Assembly (NCBI GenBank): GCA_028829895.1
Contig: CM054182.1
Location: 16,698,001-16,762,000 of the forward strand
DNA: 64,000 nt
Origin: Sinotaia quadrata
Lineage: Eukaryota > Mollusca > Gastropoda > Architaenioglossa > Viviparidae
Direction of reading: 5' to 3'
Under the pieces are notes generated by a model that worked only from the letters and a program-made list of their open reading frames with translations, was not told where the DNA came from and made no database searches. Position 1 is the first letter of the stretch. The number at the start of each line of letters is the position of its first letter. Both the position numbers and the translations under genes were made by a program. This document shows, in pieces, positions 13,450 to 25,792 of this stretch.

Positions 13450-13540
13450 TTTAAGCCGCGGGCTGTCGGGCAGATGGCTTGGTGGCAAAGCGCCAGATCG
13501 CGAGTTGCAGACGACGAGTTTTCATTCAGAACTGATGATA
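13450..13540 (+). mobile_element. Possible tRNA-derived SINE head
   Basis: GATGGCTTGGTGGCAAAGCG resembles the A-box and D-arm region of Leu/Ser-type tRNA-derived SINEs, and GCAGACGACGAGTTTTCA could be a decayed B box. No clear tail was found. Weakly supported. Confidence 0.3.
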
Positions 13541-14100
13541 GTCAGGCTGGACTAACGACAAACGCTCACAGGTATGAACTGAACCACTGGCAACACATAA
13601 TGGTTTTCTGAACATTTCAGTCCAATGAACAGCTCGTGTTCATAACTTCGGTTTGGGTAGACGCCTTTGAGTTAACATTGTTAGCGAGGGTACAGACAAC
13701 TACCCTTTCTAAACTAATAAAAGCATCGTCTTGTACGGTTTAATTACTATGATCGATTCTTTCATAAAATAAATATTTTATTGAGGCACACAGACTGCTC
13801 ACTTCAGGTAGGATAGTTTTGTTATTGTTTCGTTACACCGTCATCAGATTTTTAAAAAAAATACTATGCACAGCACATTATGGAAAATTTGACAACTCAT
13901 TATGGAAATTTCTGTGATGAAACTGACTACGGTCAACACATTACGTAAATTTCTTGGTGCAACCAGCTATGAATATCTCTGGTGAAACCAAGTATATTTA
14001 GCACATTACAGAAATTTCTTGGTGAAAACAAATATACTCACTTCATAGAAATTGCTTGGCAAAACCAGACGTTTTTGTTTCCCTCAGTGAATCTGCCCCA
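13541..14100. other. Single-copy stretch with degenerate repeats
   Basis: Includes a loose repeat around AATTTCTTGGTGAAAC (13900-14070). CTTCAG/GTAGGA near 13808 resembles a zero-length exon site but its pyrimidine tract is poor. Confidence 0.45.
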
Positions 14101-14560
14101 ATAATGTTACCGCCTGAAATGCTATAATGGATGACCATCTAAATTGAGACAATGGCTGACCAACTAAAATTATGAAAATAACTGACCAAAATTCGACAGA
14201 TAATTGGCCAACTAAAACGAAACAATGAACCACCAACACGGGTAAAACAATGCCTTATAAGTGAAAAACTATAAAGGATGACAACTTACAATTCAATATT
14301 AATTGGCCAAATAAAATATTATGGAGACCCCTAATTAATAAAAAAAAAAGAATGACTAGGTAAAACTGAAAAAAATTATTGACCACTTAAAATGAGAAGT
14401 GATTTCTTTACCTAAAATAAGCCAATAACTAACCAACTAAAATACGACAATGACTGACCAATACAAATTTAGAATAACTGCATGACCAAGTAAAATCGAG
14501 AAAATAACTGACCAACAAATAAATACGAAAATGACAAAACAACTGAACTGTCCGACATAC
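14101..14560. repeat. Degenerate ~27-bp minisatellite
   Basis: Loose copies of a unit like ATGACTGACCAACTAAAAT, heavily diverged. Confidence 0.7.
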
Positions 14561-14569
14561 TAATAGCTA

Positions 14570-15420
14570 AAGTAATAATTGGTCTGCAAAAGACCAAAAT
14601 GTAGAACTAAAATATATTATTTATTGGCCTAGAGTACAAGAATATATTATCTGTTAGATAAAGTACTAAAAAAAAAAAAAAAACAGAACAACTAAAACAT
14701 ATTATAGGTGGGCCTAGAAAGGTACATAAATATATTGACTATTAGCCTATAAAAGTACAAAACAAAACAAGTAAATTATATTAACTATTGGCCAAGAAAA
14801 GTACAAAAATATATCAAATGGAAAGTGGACAAGAAAAGTCACCCTACAAAAATCAAAAACAAAATTAATAAAGCAATGTTTATTAACGATTGGCCTAGAA
14901 AAGTACCAACATTTATATTAACTATTAGAAAAGAAAAAATATTTTCTAATTGAGCAATAAAATATTTAACAATTGGCAAGGGAAAGTGCAAAAATATATT
15001 AACTATTAGCCTAGAAAAGAAATAAAATGAGCAGCTAAAGTATAATAAATATGGGCCTAGAAAAGAACAAAACTGAGCAGCTAAGAATACAAACGATTGG
15101 CCTAGAAAAAAGTACATAAACTGAGTAATTAAAGTATATTAACGATTGGCGTAGAAAAGAACATAAACTCAGTAATTAAAGTATATTAACGATTGGCGTA
15201 GAAAAGTACATAAAGTGAGTAATTAAAGTATATTAACGATTGGCGTAGAAAAGTACATAAACTGAGTAATTAAAGTATATTAACGAATGGCCTAGAAAAA
15301 AGTACATAAACTGAGTAATTAAAGTATATTAGCGATTGGCCTGGGACAGTACATAAACTGAGTAATTAAAGTATATTAACGATTGGCGTAGAAAAAATGC
15401 ACAAGTGTATTAACTATTGG
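14570..15420. repeat. ~47-bp minisatellite
   Basis: The right half (15100-15400) has six good copies of a 47-bp unit with TAATTAAAGTATATTAACGA and TTGGCGTAGAAAAG. The left half is the same family, strongly diverged. Confidence 0.9.
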
Positions 15421-15424
15421 CCTG

Positions 15425-15670
15425 GAAAAGTACACAACACTAATCAGCGAAAATATAGTAACTATTATACTAGAAAAGTACAAAAACACTAATAAGCAAA
15501 AATATAGTAACTATTAGACTAGAAAAGTACAAAAACACTAATAAGCAAAAATATAGTAACTATTAGACTAGAAAAGTACAAAAACACTAATAAGCAAAAA
15601 TATAGTAACTATTAGACTAGAAAAGTACAAAAACACTAATAAGCAAAAATATAGTAACTATTAGACTAGT
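15425..15670. repeat. 49-bp minisatellite, five copies
   Basis: Near-perfect units with CACTAATAAGCAAAAATATA and ATTAGACTAGAAAAG. Adjacent to the 47-bp array and related to it (shared AGAAAAGTAC), so probably derived from it. Confidence 0.93.
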
Positions 15671-15729
15671 ACACTGAACGACTGGGAATACAAAGCAGCT
15701 AAAACAACCCATCTCGTCAATCCACAAAG

Positions 15730-15915
15730 ACCGAATGTGTGACATAAATGTTAATTTCATCATTCTGACGTCAAGTTAACTTTATTATCATGTCTGACTC
15801 CAAGTGTTACGTCTAAGTGTTAATCTCATCAGTCTGACGTAAATGTCAATTTCATCAGTCTGACGTCAAGTGTTAAATTAATATCATCATTCTGACGTCA
15901 AGTATTGACCTCATC
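15730..15915. repeat. Minisatellite carrying three CRE palindromes
   Basis: Irregular repeat of TCATCATTCTGACGTCAAGT. TGACGTCA, the full palindromic CRE/ATF site, occurs at 15766-15773, 15861-15868 and 15893-15900. The array lies 3.5 kb upstream of the first coding exon. Confidence 0.85.
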
Positions 15916-16890
15916 ATTTTTGTGTTTTGAACAGTTAAGGCAAATTTACTTGAAACATTGACAGGTGCGTCTCTGTAGGTAATCGTTAGCACACAGTGCT
16001 TTGCGTTCTCTCGTCAACAATGCGGTCCTGCGAGCCGTATGCAGCAATTTGTGTTTAGCTGATGGCGAGCGATGCAGAAGCCAGAGGGACACATGACGTC
16101 GCTCTGATCTAAGCGTAGTTTTGTTTTATTAAAATGATTTTCTTTTTTTTTTTTTAAATATGTTGTTTCCTTTAGCTCGACTTCTTAATTACTTATTTGA
16201 AATTGGAATATTCTTAGAAATTCCTTCCCACCGGTTGGCTAAATGTAAATATGACATAAAATTGAGAATTCTAGAATGCTCAAAGGCTTGCTAGATGTTA
16301 GTATGACATAGAAATGAGAATTCTGGAAGGCTTTTAGAATTCCCGTGCCAACAGTTGTTTAGAAGATGAGAAGTTATATGCTATGCCACTACTTAGGCAG
16401 TAATTCACGAAGAGACCATTAAGACAGTTGGAGGTTAGTAAATGTGACAGAAATTGGAATAACACTGAAAAGATATGAGTAGTTTACCGACCAGGTAAGA
16501 TACCCGTTAGCAAACAAATAATGTTAGAATTTTCAGAGTAGTCAGCATTCCTAATCTTTATTGCAGTCGAATTTATGTTTATATCTGAAATCTCAATCAT
16601 CATGCATTGTACAAATATCAACATTTAAGTGGTTAATTTGGGAGGGGTTGCTTATTTGTATTAAGTATTGACAACATAATAAAGGTTAGAAAAACTTTGA
16701 AAATTGAGTGCTTGCTAAAGTATCTTTACTTTCAACTAAACCATTTCTTTACAAATGGAACTTTTTCTTCAGTCTATTCTGTAAACGATCGGCCAGTTTT
16801 TGAAGGCTTGAGTTAAAAGTCGCTTGTTTGACCAAAGTTAGGCTCGCAGTCTTCAGAGTTATATGTGAAGGAAATATTCCAGAAATGATT
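15916..16890. other. Single-copy stretch, nothing recognised
   Basis: AT-rich. A short GC-richer patch at 16000-16090 has no coding signature. Confidence 0.45.
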
Positions 16891-16894
16891 CATG

Positions 16895-17275
16895 TTTGTC
16901 TTGTTCAAAACGACTTTAAATTGTCTGACTGTACGCTAATGTTTTCCAATGTGATGCTCTACACTCTCCTTATAGTCATGCTTGTCGTGTTTGTCTTGTT
17001 CAAAACGACTTTAAATTGTCTGACTGTACGCTAATGTTTTCCAATGTGATGCTCTACACTCTCCTTATAGTCATGCTTGTCGTGTTTGTCTTGTTCAAAA
17101 CGACTTTAAATTGTCTGACTGTACGCTAATGTTTTCCAATGTGATGCTCTACACTCTCCTTATAGTCATGCTTGTCGTGTTTGTCTTGTTCAAAACGACT
17201 TTAAATTGTCTGACTGTACGCTAATGTTTTCCAATGTGATGCTCTACACTCTCCTTATAGTCATGCTTGTCGTGT
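16895..17275. repeat. 95-bp tandem repeat, four nearly identical copies
   Basis: The period is exactly 95 bp (for example TTGTTCAAAACGACTT at 16901 and 16996). The copies look identical by eye, implying recent duplication. Confidence 0.96.
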
Positions 17276-17600
17276 TAAAGGGAGGAAAACCACGCAAGGC
17301 TACATGCTTCCCTTAGCCCCCGTCTTCCTGGCGCTTGGAAACAGACAGAACCAACTCTCTGGAGCCGTGACATTTGGGCGTGAGTTGCTATAGGAAACCT
17401 GTTGCGCGCGCAGGGCGTCTGACAACTTCAAGAGCCGGACATACCTGACCAAGAAACTATTTTTTCTTCCCGTGCTGAAACAGTGTCTGCTCAGCTGTAA
17501 CATATTGCTTACTGTGCTGTAAATAGTGTATGCTGAGCTGTAAATGTCTGACGTTCTGCATAACTCAGTCTCACAGAGAAATATAGATTGTGCGCTACTT
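17276..17600. other. Single-copy, GC-richer stretch
   Basis: Non-repetitive sequence with a short GCGCGCGC run near 17405. No coding support on either strand. Confidence 0.45.
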
Positions 17601-18300
17601 AACGGCTTGCTAATGAACACTGGACGTCTGATAAGACACTAAGAGCATGGCATGCCTGCTGAGATGTTCGTGAAACGATTGTGCCGCCCGAGATATGGAT
17701 AACACAAAGTGAGTGGCTTTTGAGATATTCATAATATGGAGTAAGTGCCTGTTGAGATATGCACAACATCAGGTGAGCGCCTGTTTGAGGTATGCACAAC
17801 ACCAGGTGAACGCCTGCTGAGGTATTCATAATACAGAGCGAGTGCCTGCTGAGATATGCACAATACAAAGCTGAGCGTCTTTTAAAATAATCATAACACA
17901 GCCTGTTAATATCTGATAATGCAATATGTCTTTCAAGATGAGACCTTTGTATAAGTGGGAGTTACTCTAAGTCTGCCATACGAGACACAATGTGAGAGGT
18001 GGAGATGGCACACAAAAATCGAGGTCTGCAGAATCCGTTTGTTTGATTATAAAAGACCATGCATAAGTTTGCCTCACGAGACAATGCTAAAGTAATAACG
18101 AGGATCGTCTCATACGACAGAAGGAAAACTAATATGAGACTTGTCTGATAAGGCTCAAGGAAAGTGAATATACGGTTTGCCTGATGGAACACAAGGACAG
18201 ATAATACTTAGTTTGCCTGATGGAACACAAGGAAAGATAATATTTAGTTTGCCTGATGGAACACAAACAACAGATAATACAAAGTTTTGTCTGATGTGAC
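17601..18300. repeat. Two degenerate minisatellites
   Basis: 17640-17880 repeats a unit like GCCTGCTGAGATATGCACAA. 18150-18290 has three copies of a ~35-bp unit with TTTGCCTGATGGAACACAA. Confidence 0.75.
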
Positions 18301-18944
18301 ACAAAAAATCCAAAGGTTTATTTTTAGTGACAAGGCAGATTTAATATGTACGGTGTTTGGACGTCTGCTAGATGAGACGAAAAATAGAAAGTTTACCTGA
18401 TAAGACAGAGATAGCCCGTATATTTGTCCAATGGGGCGAAGACAATCAAATGATGTTGAAAGACTTAGGCATAGAGGCAGGTTAATAATAGACGCTTGAA
18501 GAGGCGGAAAAAATGTGTGATGTTTGTTTGCCTAGTGAAAGGCGAGAAAGTTTGTTCAGAAAAATAATTCACTGTCAAATATATTTTCAACAGGAGACAT
18601 TGAATACTACAGAACCCACTTTCTGTTGTGGTTTTTTTTTAAAAAAAGAAATTGCATTTATAGCTAGCTGGCTACCTGTCAATGGTTTCAACAAGCACTG
18701 TGGTCTGGAGTTTTTACCATTGTCCTGTATTTCACTTGGGAGGTGTGAAAGTTTGGAATGGTGAATTAATCCATGAGAGAGAAACAACACCTATCACGCT
18801 ACACTGTATCTTTGTATATGGCCACAGTATTAGACACTGATCTGTGTGTGTACCGAATACATAGATCTTTGCGTGTTTATCTTATTCCGCACGCTCATCG
18901 CTAACTTAATTAAATTTGACAATCTTGCCTATGTTTACTTTCAG
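18301..18944. other. Single-copy stretch ending in a good splice acceptor
   Basis: No gene recognised. The right end has a CTAAC branch-point-like element at 18901 and GTTTACTTTCAG ending at 18944, about 40 nt later, a well-formed 3' splice site in the BMPER direction. Confidence 0.5.
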
Positions 18945-19436
18945 CCGCTTCGTACAAAGGCTTATTCCGATCGGAGTGCGTGTTTCATTCTTCTAAGAGC
19001 GGTTGTGGTGTCATTGGAACAATAAAATGCACTGACTGACTAGCGAACTGATTTCATTCACTGCGTCACGTGGCTGGATCGTGTCTGGCGGACGCATATC
19101 GGCTTCAGTGATGTGTCAGTGACGGTCAACTTGGAACAGAAAACAATGACACACAAAGTCTGTGACTGATGAGAGCCACTGACAATCAGTGAGGCTTACA
19201 GAAAAGTTTGCCGCGAAACCAAAGGGAGACCACTGACAGTCCCTGGTAAACATAGCGAAGATAAATTATATCGATAACCGACGAAAGCTATCAGAAATCA
19301 GACATCGATGACAGAGGATACCAGTCGTCGATGATAATCAGCGGCGATCAGCGTGTCGAGCCACGTGGGGCGTGGTGGTGTACAGACTGCGTGGCCCTCC
19401 AGCGCGCATTTGCATGTGCCGGTCGCAGGGAGTACT
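18945..19436 (+). other. BMPER: Probable 5' untranslated part of the first BMPER coding exon
   Basis: Non-repetitive sequence between a strong acceptor (AG at 18943-18944) and the BMPER start codon. The coding frame is closed by TAA at 19335-19337, so no upstream in-frame start is possible before it. A TATCGATA palindrome (19269-19276) resembles the insect DRE core-promoter motif. If that were functional, transcription would start inside this segment rather than upstream of the acceptor. Two out-of-frame ATGs (19331 and 19414) precede the main start. The true transcript end is not visible. Confidence 0.45.
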
Positions 19437-19608
19437 ATGCGGTCCGACTGTGCGGGCACTACCAGCTCTCGCCGGACAGTACGCGTTGCAAGACACCTGC
19501 AACTTCGTCGACAACGACCGCCGCGGCTGCTGTTCCTACATCTGCCCTGGCTGTTGTTGGGCCTTCTGATGGCACCGCACTCGTCTGCTGCCCAGGGGCT
19601 TGTGGGAG
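19437..19608 (+). CDS. BMPER: BMPER / crossveinless-2 homologue, coding exon 1 (signal peptide)
   Basis: This exon encodes the N-terminus of a secreted extracellular BMP-binding modulator of the crossveinless-2/BMPER family, whose members bind BMP ligands and Chordin and tune signalling. It has 57 codons plus one base. An Arg-rich n-region (residues 12-30) is followed by a hydrophobic core LLFLHLPWLLLGLLM (31-45) and a likely signal-peptidase site after Ala52 (SAA/Q). ATG 19437 is the first ATG after an in-frame stop at 19335 and has A at -3. The donor GGGAG/GTAGGT leaves one base, which combines with the first two bases of the exon at 47572 to make Gly. Human BMPER also carries an unusually long signal region just before its first VWC domain. 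The exon alone would be ambiguous. The identification rests on the in-phase join to exon 2. Confidence 0.8.
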
Positions 19609-20229
19609 GTAGGTTGGTTATAGATCTCTTTCACGCTTTTTCACTTTGTCACTTTCCACGCAGACTGCATGTGAAGGGGTACCTAATGAAGGTTTGCACC
19701 GCCTGGAGCCAGAAAACCATACCAAGGACCAATGAAGAGCCGGGCGAATGCCGACCAGACTTTGAACTTCTGGCAATAGGGAAGAAGTGGCCATAGTTAA
19801 AAAAAAAAAAAAAACAAAAAAAAAAAAACAACAGCAACCAGTTAAACGTTAAAAAGGGCATTTGAATTGAACTTAAAATAGTTTCTTAAGCATATGTCAA
19901 AAAGAAATTTTTTAAGCAAACCGAACACATATTCATACAAGCAAATACTTACATAACCTGAGCGAAACAAGGAACAAGCACTCTTTAAAATTATTAAAAT
20001 ATAGAAAAATTTCTAGAAAATTCACTTTAAGATAACGTAATGATATATTAATAAATATATGAACACGGGAATACTGGCCTAAAAGGACAACACCTGACAT
20101 CTGGATATAAACTATGCGCTAAATCAGAAAGCAGACATGCTTGTCGAAATAATAGGTGTCAGCTTACACAGGTTATTAGTTACGCACTCACTGGGCTAAT
20201 TAAAAACACTACAATGTAAACATGTATCT
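19609..20229. other. Single-copy start of intron 1
   Basis: Unique sequence with an A-rich run at 19799-19828. Nothing recognised. Confidence 0.5.
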
Positions 20230-20920
20230 TTTGTTTCTTCCAGTCTTCCTGTCACTGTGTCTTCTGTATGTTACTTTATCTGCCCCTGTCTTTTTCAGTC
20301 TCTCTCTCTGCCATTATTTTGTTTGTCTGTCACACTGCTTGTCTGTTACTATTTGTCTTTATTTTGTCTGTTAATTTGCATATCTCTGTCTTTCTCAGTT
20401 TCTGCCTTTCGACATGTCTGTTATTTTGTCTGTATCACTCTGCCTGTCTATTTCTAGACCAGTCTGTCATTCTACCGTCTGTCTCTCTGGCAGTCTGTCA
20501 CTCTACCTGTCTGTCTCTCTGCCAGTGTGTCCCTCTACCTGTCTGTCTCTCTGCCAGTGTGTCCCTCTACCTGTCTGTCTCTCTGGAAATATGTCACTCT
20601 ACCTGTCTGTCTCCCTACCAGTCTATCATGGGGTTTGCGTATCTCCTACTCTTTGTTTCTTAATTTGCCTGTCACTCTACATGTTTGTCATTCTGACTAT
20701 CTGTCTGTCATTCTGCCTGTCTATTATTCTGTCTGCTTCTGGCCTGCTTGCCTGCTTTTTTGTCTGCCTGTCACTCATTCTGTCTGTCAGTATGTCTGTC
20801 ACTCTTCTAGTCTATATTTTGTCACTCATTCTATGCCAGCGGGTCATGTTCATCTGCCTCTATTTTGTCACTCTTTCTTTCTATATGTCAGTCTGTCGCT
20901 CTGTTCATCTGCAGTACAAG
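20230..20920. repeat. CTGT/TCTC-rich low-complexity array
   Basis: Pyrimidine-rich array on CTGTCTGTCTCTCTGCCAGT with a ~32-bp unit clearest at 20470-20600. The three overlapping open frames (Leu/Ser/Cys-rich) follow from the lack of A and are not genes. Confidence 0.88.
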
Positions 20921-21183
20921 GCTGTACTAGTCGTTAAGCACACAAAAATGTCGCTATAATTATCAATGTGAATAAAATTTCACATTAAGAAATTTGTTGA
21001 TTATAATTTTGCACGTGCGTGATTTCAAATATATTATTACCTAAATTATAATTCTCCGCTTTTGCTGTACCATACTTCAAATAAAGCAGTATTGTATTGC
21101 ATATCGCAATAGCAGTGTGCTACTTTCATATAGTTTGCATAATTTACTTTATAGTACTTTGCACTCAGACATATTATAGTCAT

Positions 21184-21292
21184 AGATAGATAGATAGAAA
21201 GATAGACAGACAGACAGACAGATAGATAGATAGACAGACAGACAGATAGATAGAAAGATAGACAGACAGATAGATAGATAGATAGATAGATA
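21184..21292. repeat. (GATA)n/(GACA)n microsatellite
   Basis: Second GATA/GACA tract of the window, with a GAAA variant tetramer. Confidence 0.96.
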
Positions 21293-21429
21293 GCATGCTA
21301 ATTACGTCATGAAGCGTTCTTAAAGGCACTCTGAGGATTGCCTGCTAAATCTGCGCCTGGAATATGCTGCTTAAACGTGCTTTCAGTTATAAATCATAAA
21401 GTATATATTCGAACATGTACGTCATGAAC

Positions 21430-21661
21430 TGTGGATCCTAATTTTGTCCTAAAATGTGTTTCCTAAAGTTTGCGACCTAAAAACATGTCTAATGCTTGTT
21501 TGTGTTCTAAAATATGTCCTAAAATGTGTTTCCTAAAGTTTGCGTCTTAAAAACATGTTCGGTGTTTTGCTCGCGTTCTAAATTATGTCCTAAAGGGTGC
21601 GTTCTACATACACAATATACACAACTCATTGTAAATATAGAACTTAAATTGTGCGTTCTAG

Positions 21662-21717
<56 letters not shown>

Positions 21718-22000
21718 ACTTCATTGTAAATATTACAACTTAATTGTGCGTTCTAGATATAACCTTACACAATTAATGGTAAATATACAACTTAATTGTG
21801 CGTTCTAGATACACACCTTACACAATTCATTGTAAATATACAACTTAAATGTGCGTTCTAGATATAACCTTACACAATTCCTTGTAAATATACAACTTAA
21901 TTGTGCGTTCTAGATACACACCTTACACAATTCACTGTAAACATATAACTTAAAGTGTGCATGTAAATATAAGTCCCATACAGTGCATTCTAAAATAGTG
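21430..22000. repeat. ~54-bp minisatellite with an internal (AC)n expansion
   Basis: Units carry TTGTGCGTTCTAGATA and TTACACAATTCATTGTAAAT. In one unit the short ACACAC core has grown into a pure AC tract (21664-21718), so a microsatellite arose inside a minisatellite copy. The left edge (21430-21600) repeats TCCTAAAATGTGTTTCCTAA. Confidence 0.92.
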
Positions 22001-22589
22001 TCCCAAGTTGTGCCTTGTGAAATGTGTGCCTAGTCTCGTTCCCAAGCATTATTATGTCTTAAGTAAAAAAAGTTTTTTTTTTTTTTTTTTTTTTTTATAA
22101 ATGTGTGACTCAAATTTGGACAAACTCACCACATTATGCTGGAAAAAACACAACTTGCCCTATGCGCGCGATAGTATGTTTGTATACGTGTACTTTTATA
22201 TTCGATTACTAAAGTAAAGTACGCATCTATTCCACTTCCACAGTCTCCTCCCTCGCCCCCTCCCCACCCAACTTTCATGTTTTAGAAAGTTACTAATAAT
22301 AAGCAACTGGGGCTTTTTGGGGTGGTGGTGGAGAGGATTGGCTTTTATTAAAAAGCAATATCATTAAATCACAGTAATCATTTATGTAATGGATTATTTA
22401 GATTGATAATCATACTGATCATATAATTATTCTCAATCGCTTAATTTTAATTGTATTTATTGTCATATATAGTCACAACTTAACCTTCAGAACTATTTTC
22501 ACATTTAATTTCAATAAATATACAATTATTTATTGCAAGTACTATTTTCACTTTTACCATTCATTACTTATTTTATCTTATCTGTTTAT
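22001..22589. other. Single-copy stretch with a poly-T run
   Basis: T run at 22073-22096. The rest is AT-rich and unremarkable. Confidence 0.5.
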
Positions 22590-23080
22590 TGAGAGTCCGC
22601 ATTGTAATGACGCTAAAAAAAATAGTCCGCCTTAATGATGCTAAGAAAGTCCGCATTGTAATGACGCTCAAAATGTCTGCGCTTGATGACGCTAAGAAAG
22701 TCCGCATTGTAATTGCGCTCTGAATGTCTGCGCTTGATGACGCTAAGAAAGTCTGCATTGTAATAACGCTCAGAATGTATGACCTTGATGACGCTAAGAA
22801 AGTCTGCATTGTAATAACGCTCAGAATGTATGACCTTGATGACGCTAAGTCTGCATTGTAATAACGCTCAGAATGTATGACCTTGATGACGCTAAGAAAG
22901 TCCGCATTGTAATGACGCTCAAAATGTCTAAGCTTGATGACGCTAAGAAAGTCCGCATTATAATGACGCTCTGAATGTCTGCAGCTTGATGACGCTAAGA
23001 AAGTCCGCATTGTAATGGCGCTGATGATTTCCTAGATGTCATGACGCTCAAAATTCCCACTTAGTAATGATACTCAAAAG
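22590..23080. repeat. ~51-bp minisatellite
   Basis: Nine or ten copies with GATGACGCTAAGAAAGTC and GCATTGTAATGACGCTCA. TGACGC, a near-CRE half site, recurs about twice per unit. The minus-strand open frame (repeated MRTFLASS-like peptide) is a repeat artefact. Confidence 0.93.
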
Positions 23081-23690
23081 TTCCGTATTGAAATGACGTT
23101 CACTAGTCAAGCAGATGACAGTTTTTACAGCAGATTAGATTTTTTTCTTTTGACTGTATTCCTTCATATCATCCACAATGGCTTTTTATCTGGATTTCTT
23201 TTATTAATATTCAATGGTGTAGGTGGATATAAATTTTTGTCTTTCATTTTTTTTTATGTTTTAATTTTGAACAGCCAATGTTTGTCTAATTTTGTTTTCA
23301 TTACAATGATACAAGCAACATCGAAATGATAGTCCACTGCTAATTGTTTTCTATTGTAATTTATTTACATTACATTGTTTTATGTTAAAGCCAAATAGGA
23401 AATTGACCTCATCTTCCTACTGATGTTTGCAATCCATTTTCTTGTCGATATTCTTTTAATTTCAGTCTTTAATAGAGGCATCTGCATGTTTTAGGAGATG
23501 CTTATATAGTTCATTTTATTATATTTACCTGTTAAAATTCCAAAACATTTAATTTTAATTTCTAATATTGTTTAAAAACACTTAATATAGATATCAAACT
23601 TTGGCATGTAGTATTTCAAAGTCACTATGGATACACATATAATTTTTTTCATAATGATGGCCAATAATGTTAGAGTGAACACATCTCATT
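23081..23690. other. AT-rich single-copy stretch
   Basis: T-rich on the + strand. A hydrophobic open frame at 23093-23329 has no family resemblance. Confidence 0.45.
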
Positions 23691-23995
23691 CTTGTTTATA
23701 ATATTTACAACCCATAATTAATGCATGTTTATCTTATTCTGGTTTATAATATTTATAAACCATAATTAGTGTATGTTTGTCTCATTTTAGGTTATAATAT
23801 TTACAACCCATAATTAGTGTATGTTTATCTAATTTTAACTTATTATATTTACAACCCATATTAATTGTATGCTTAACTAATTTTAACTTATTATATTTAC
23901 AACCCACATTAAGTGTGTGTTTATCTAAGTTTAACTTATTATATTTACAACACATATTAAGTATATGTTTATCTAATTTTAGATTATAATATTTA
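23690..23995. repeat. ~49-bp minisatellite
   Basis: About six copies of a unit with TTATTATATTTACAACCCAT and GTATGTTTATCTAATTTTA. Confidence 0.9.
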
Positions 23996-24049
23996 CTTCT
24001 CTTGTTCTAGTGGATACTTATTTTAATGTACACTAATTTCAATCCATTT

Positions 24050-24560
24050 TCTATTGGACGCTTATTGAGACTTTTATCATATTTACATTTCCTATTGGAC
24101 ATGTTTTTGAATTTAGTTTGTAATATTTACATTTCCTATTGGACACGTTTTTGAATTTAGTTTGTAATATTTACATTTCCCATTGGACATGTTTTTCAAT
24201 TTAGTTTGTAATTTTTACATTTCCTATTGGACATATTTTTTAATTTAGGTTGTAATATTTACATTTATTATTGGACACGTTTTTGAATTTAGATTGTAAT
24301 ATTTACATTTTCTATTGGACACGTTTATGAATTTAGTTTGTAATATTTACATTTCCTATTGGACATGTTTTTGAATTTAGTTTGTAATATTTACATATTT
24401 ACATTTCCTATTAGATATGTTTTTTAATTTAGGTTGTAACATTTACATTTATTATTGGACATGTTTTTGAATTTACTGTGTAATATTTACATTTCTAATT
24501 GGACACTTATCTAACGCTAGTTTATAATTATATTACATTTTATATTGGACATTTGTTTTA
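24050..24560. repeat. ~43-bp minisatellite
   Basis: About eleven copies of a unit with TTTGTAATATTTACATTTCC and TATTGGACATG. Edges diverge. Confidence 0.93.
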
Positions 24561-24689
24561 GCATTATTTTATTTACCTTCCCTGTAACACTTTTCTCTGT
24601 GTACATTATAATATTTATATTTCTAGCAGATATTTATCTGACTGTTAGAAATATTTACAATACGTTTTAGAAATTTAATGTATTTAATC

Positions 24690-25235
24690 ATGCTTTCTAT
24701 ATAGGAAGAAATCTAATATAGTCATTAATACTTTTTATAAAGGTCACAAATCTAATATAGTCAATATTTATATATTGATCAACAATCTAATATGGTTAAT
24801 AATACCATTTATATTGATCAAAAAATCTAATATAGTTAATAATACCATTTATAATGATAAAAAAATCTAGTATAGTTAATAATACCATTTATATTGATAA
24901 AAAAATCTAATATAGTTAATAATGCCTTTTATATTGATCAAAAATCTAATATAGTTAATAATACCATTTATATTGATAAAAAATCTAATATAGTTAATAA
25001 TACCATTTAGATTGATAAAAACTCTAATATAGTTAATAATACCTTTTATACTAGTCAAAAGTCTAATATAGTCAATAATACCTTTTATACTAGTCAAAAG
25101 TCTAATATAGTCAATAATACCTTTTATACTAGTCAAAAGTCTAATATAGTCAATAATACCTTTTATACTAGTCAAAAGTCTAATATAGTCAATAATACCT
25201 TTTATACTAGTCAAAAATCTAATATAGTTAATATT
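24690..25235. repeat. 36-bp minisatellite
   Basis: About fourteen copies with TTTATACTAGTCAAAAGTCT in the homogeneous right half and TTTATATTGATAAAAAATCT in the older left half. The unit length is a multiple of three, so the minus strand stays open with a repeating TSIKGIIDYIRL peptide. I do not regard it as a gene. Confidence 0.94.
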
Positions 25236-25792
25236 TTAGATTGGTCAAAACGCTAATAATGTAAATATTAATTATGTTTTAAACTATTCACATATCTAAT
25301 AAATATAATATTTTCTTTTACATTGGTTAGAAATCTAGTACAGTTAATAATTCTTAAAATTTTTTAGGAAGAGCCTATCTAATTTTGTTTCCAAGTTTTG
25401 CAGTGATAAATTCAGTGGACCTAGATTTAGTTTACTTTATTTACGACATCATCAGTTATTGCTTTATTTGCATTGTCATAGTCTATTCTAGACAGATTTA
25501 GTTAGTATCATTTCTCTATCACAGTGTCTTCTAAATCGTTTTAGTTTGTATCATTTCTCTGTTTTATGTTTGTATCATTATATTTTTGCAATGAATCCTA
25601 GCTAGGTTTAATTTTTAATTTGTACAGTTATATTCAGTCATGAAACAGCATATAATTAGTTAGACTAGATATAATTAATTATTTACAGTTATAATCCTAA
25701 CGATACTCAGTTAGCTGTAGTTTACAATAATGACTATGGGCATATCACAGCTGATATTTAGTTAGCTTTACTTTATTTGGCTTCAACGGCCA
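25236..25792. other. AT-rich stretch, weakly repetitive
   Basis: Loose repeats of TTTAGTTTGTATCATTTCTC-like segments. Nothing else recognised. Confidence 0.45.
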
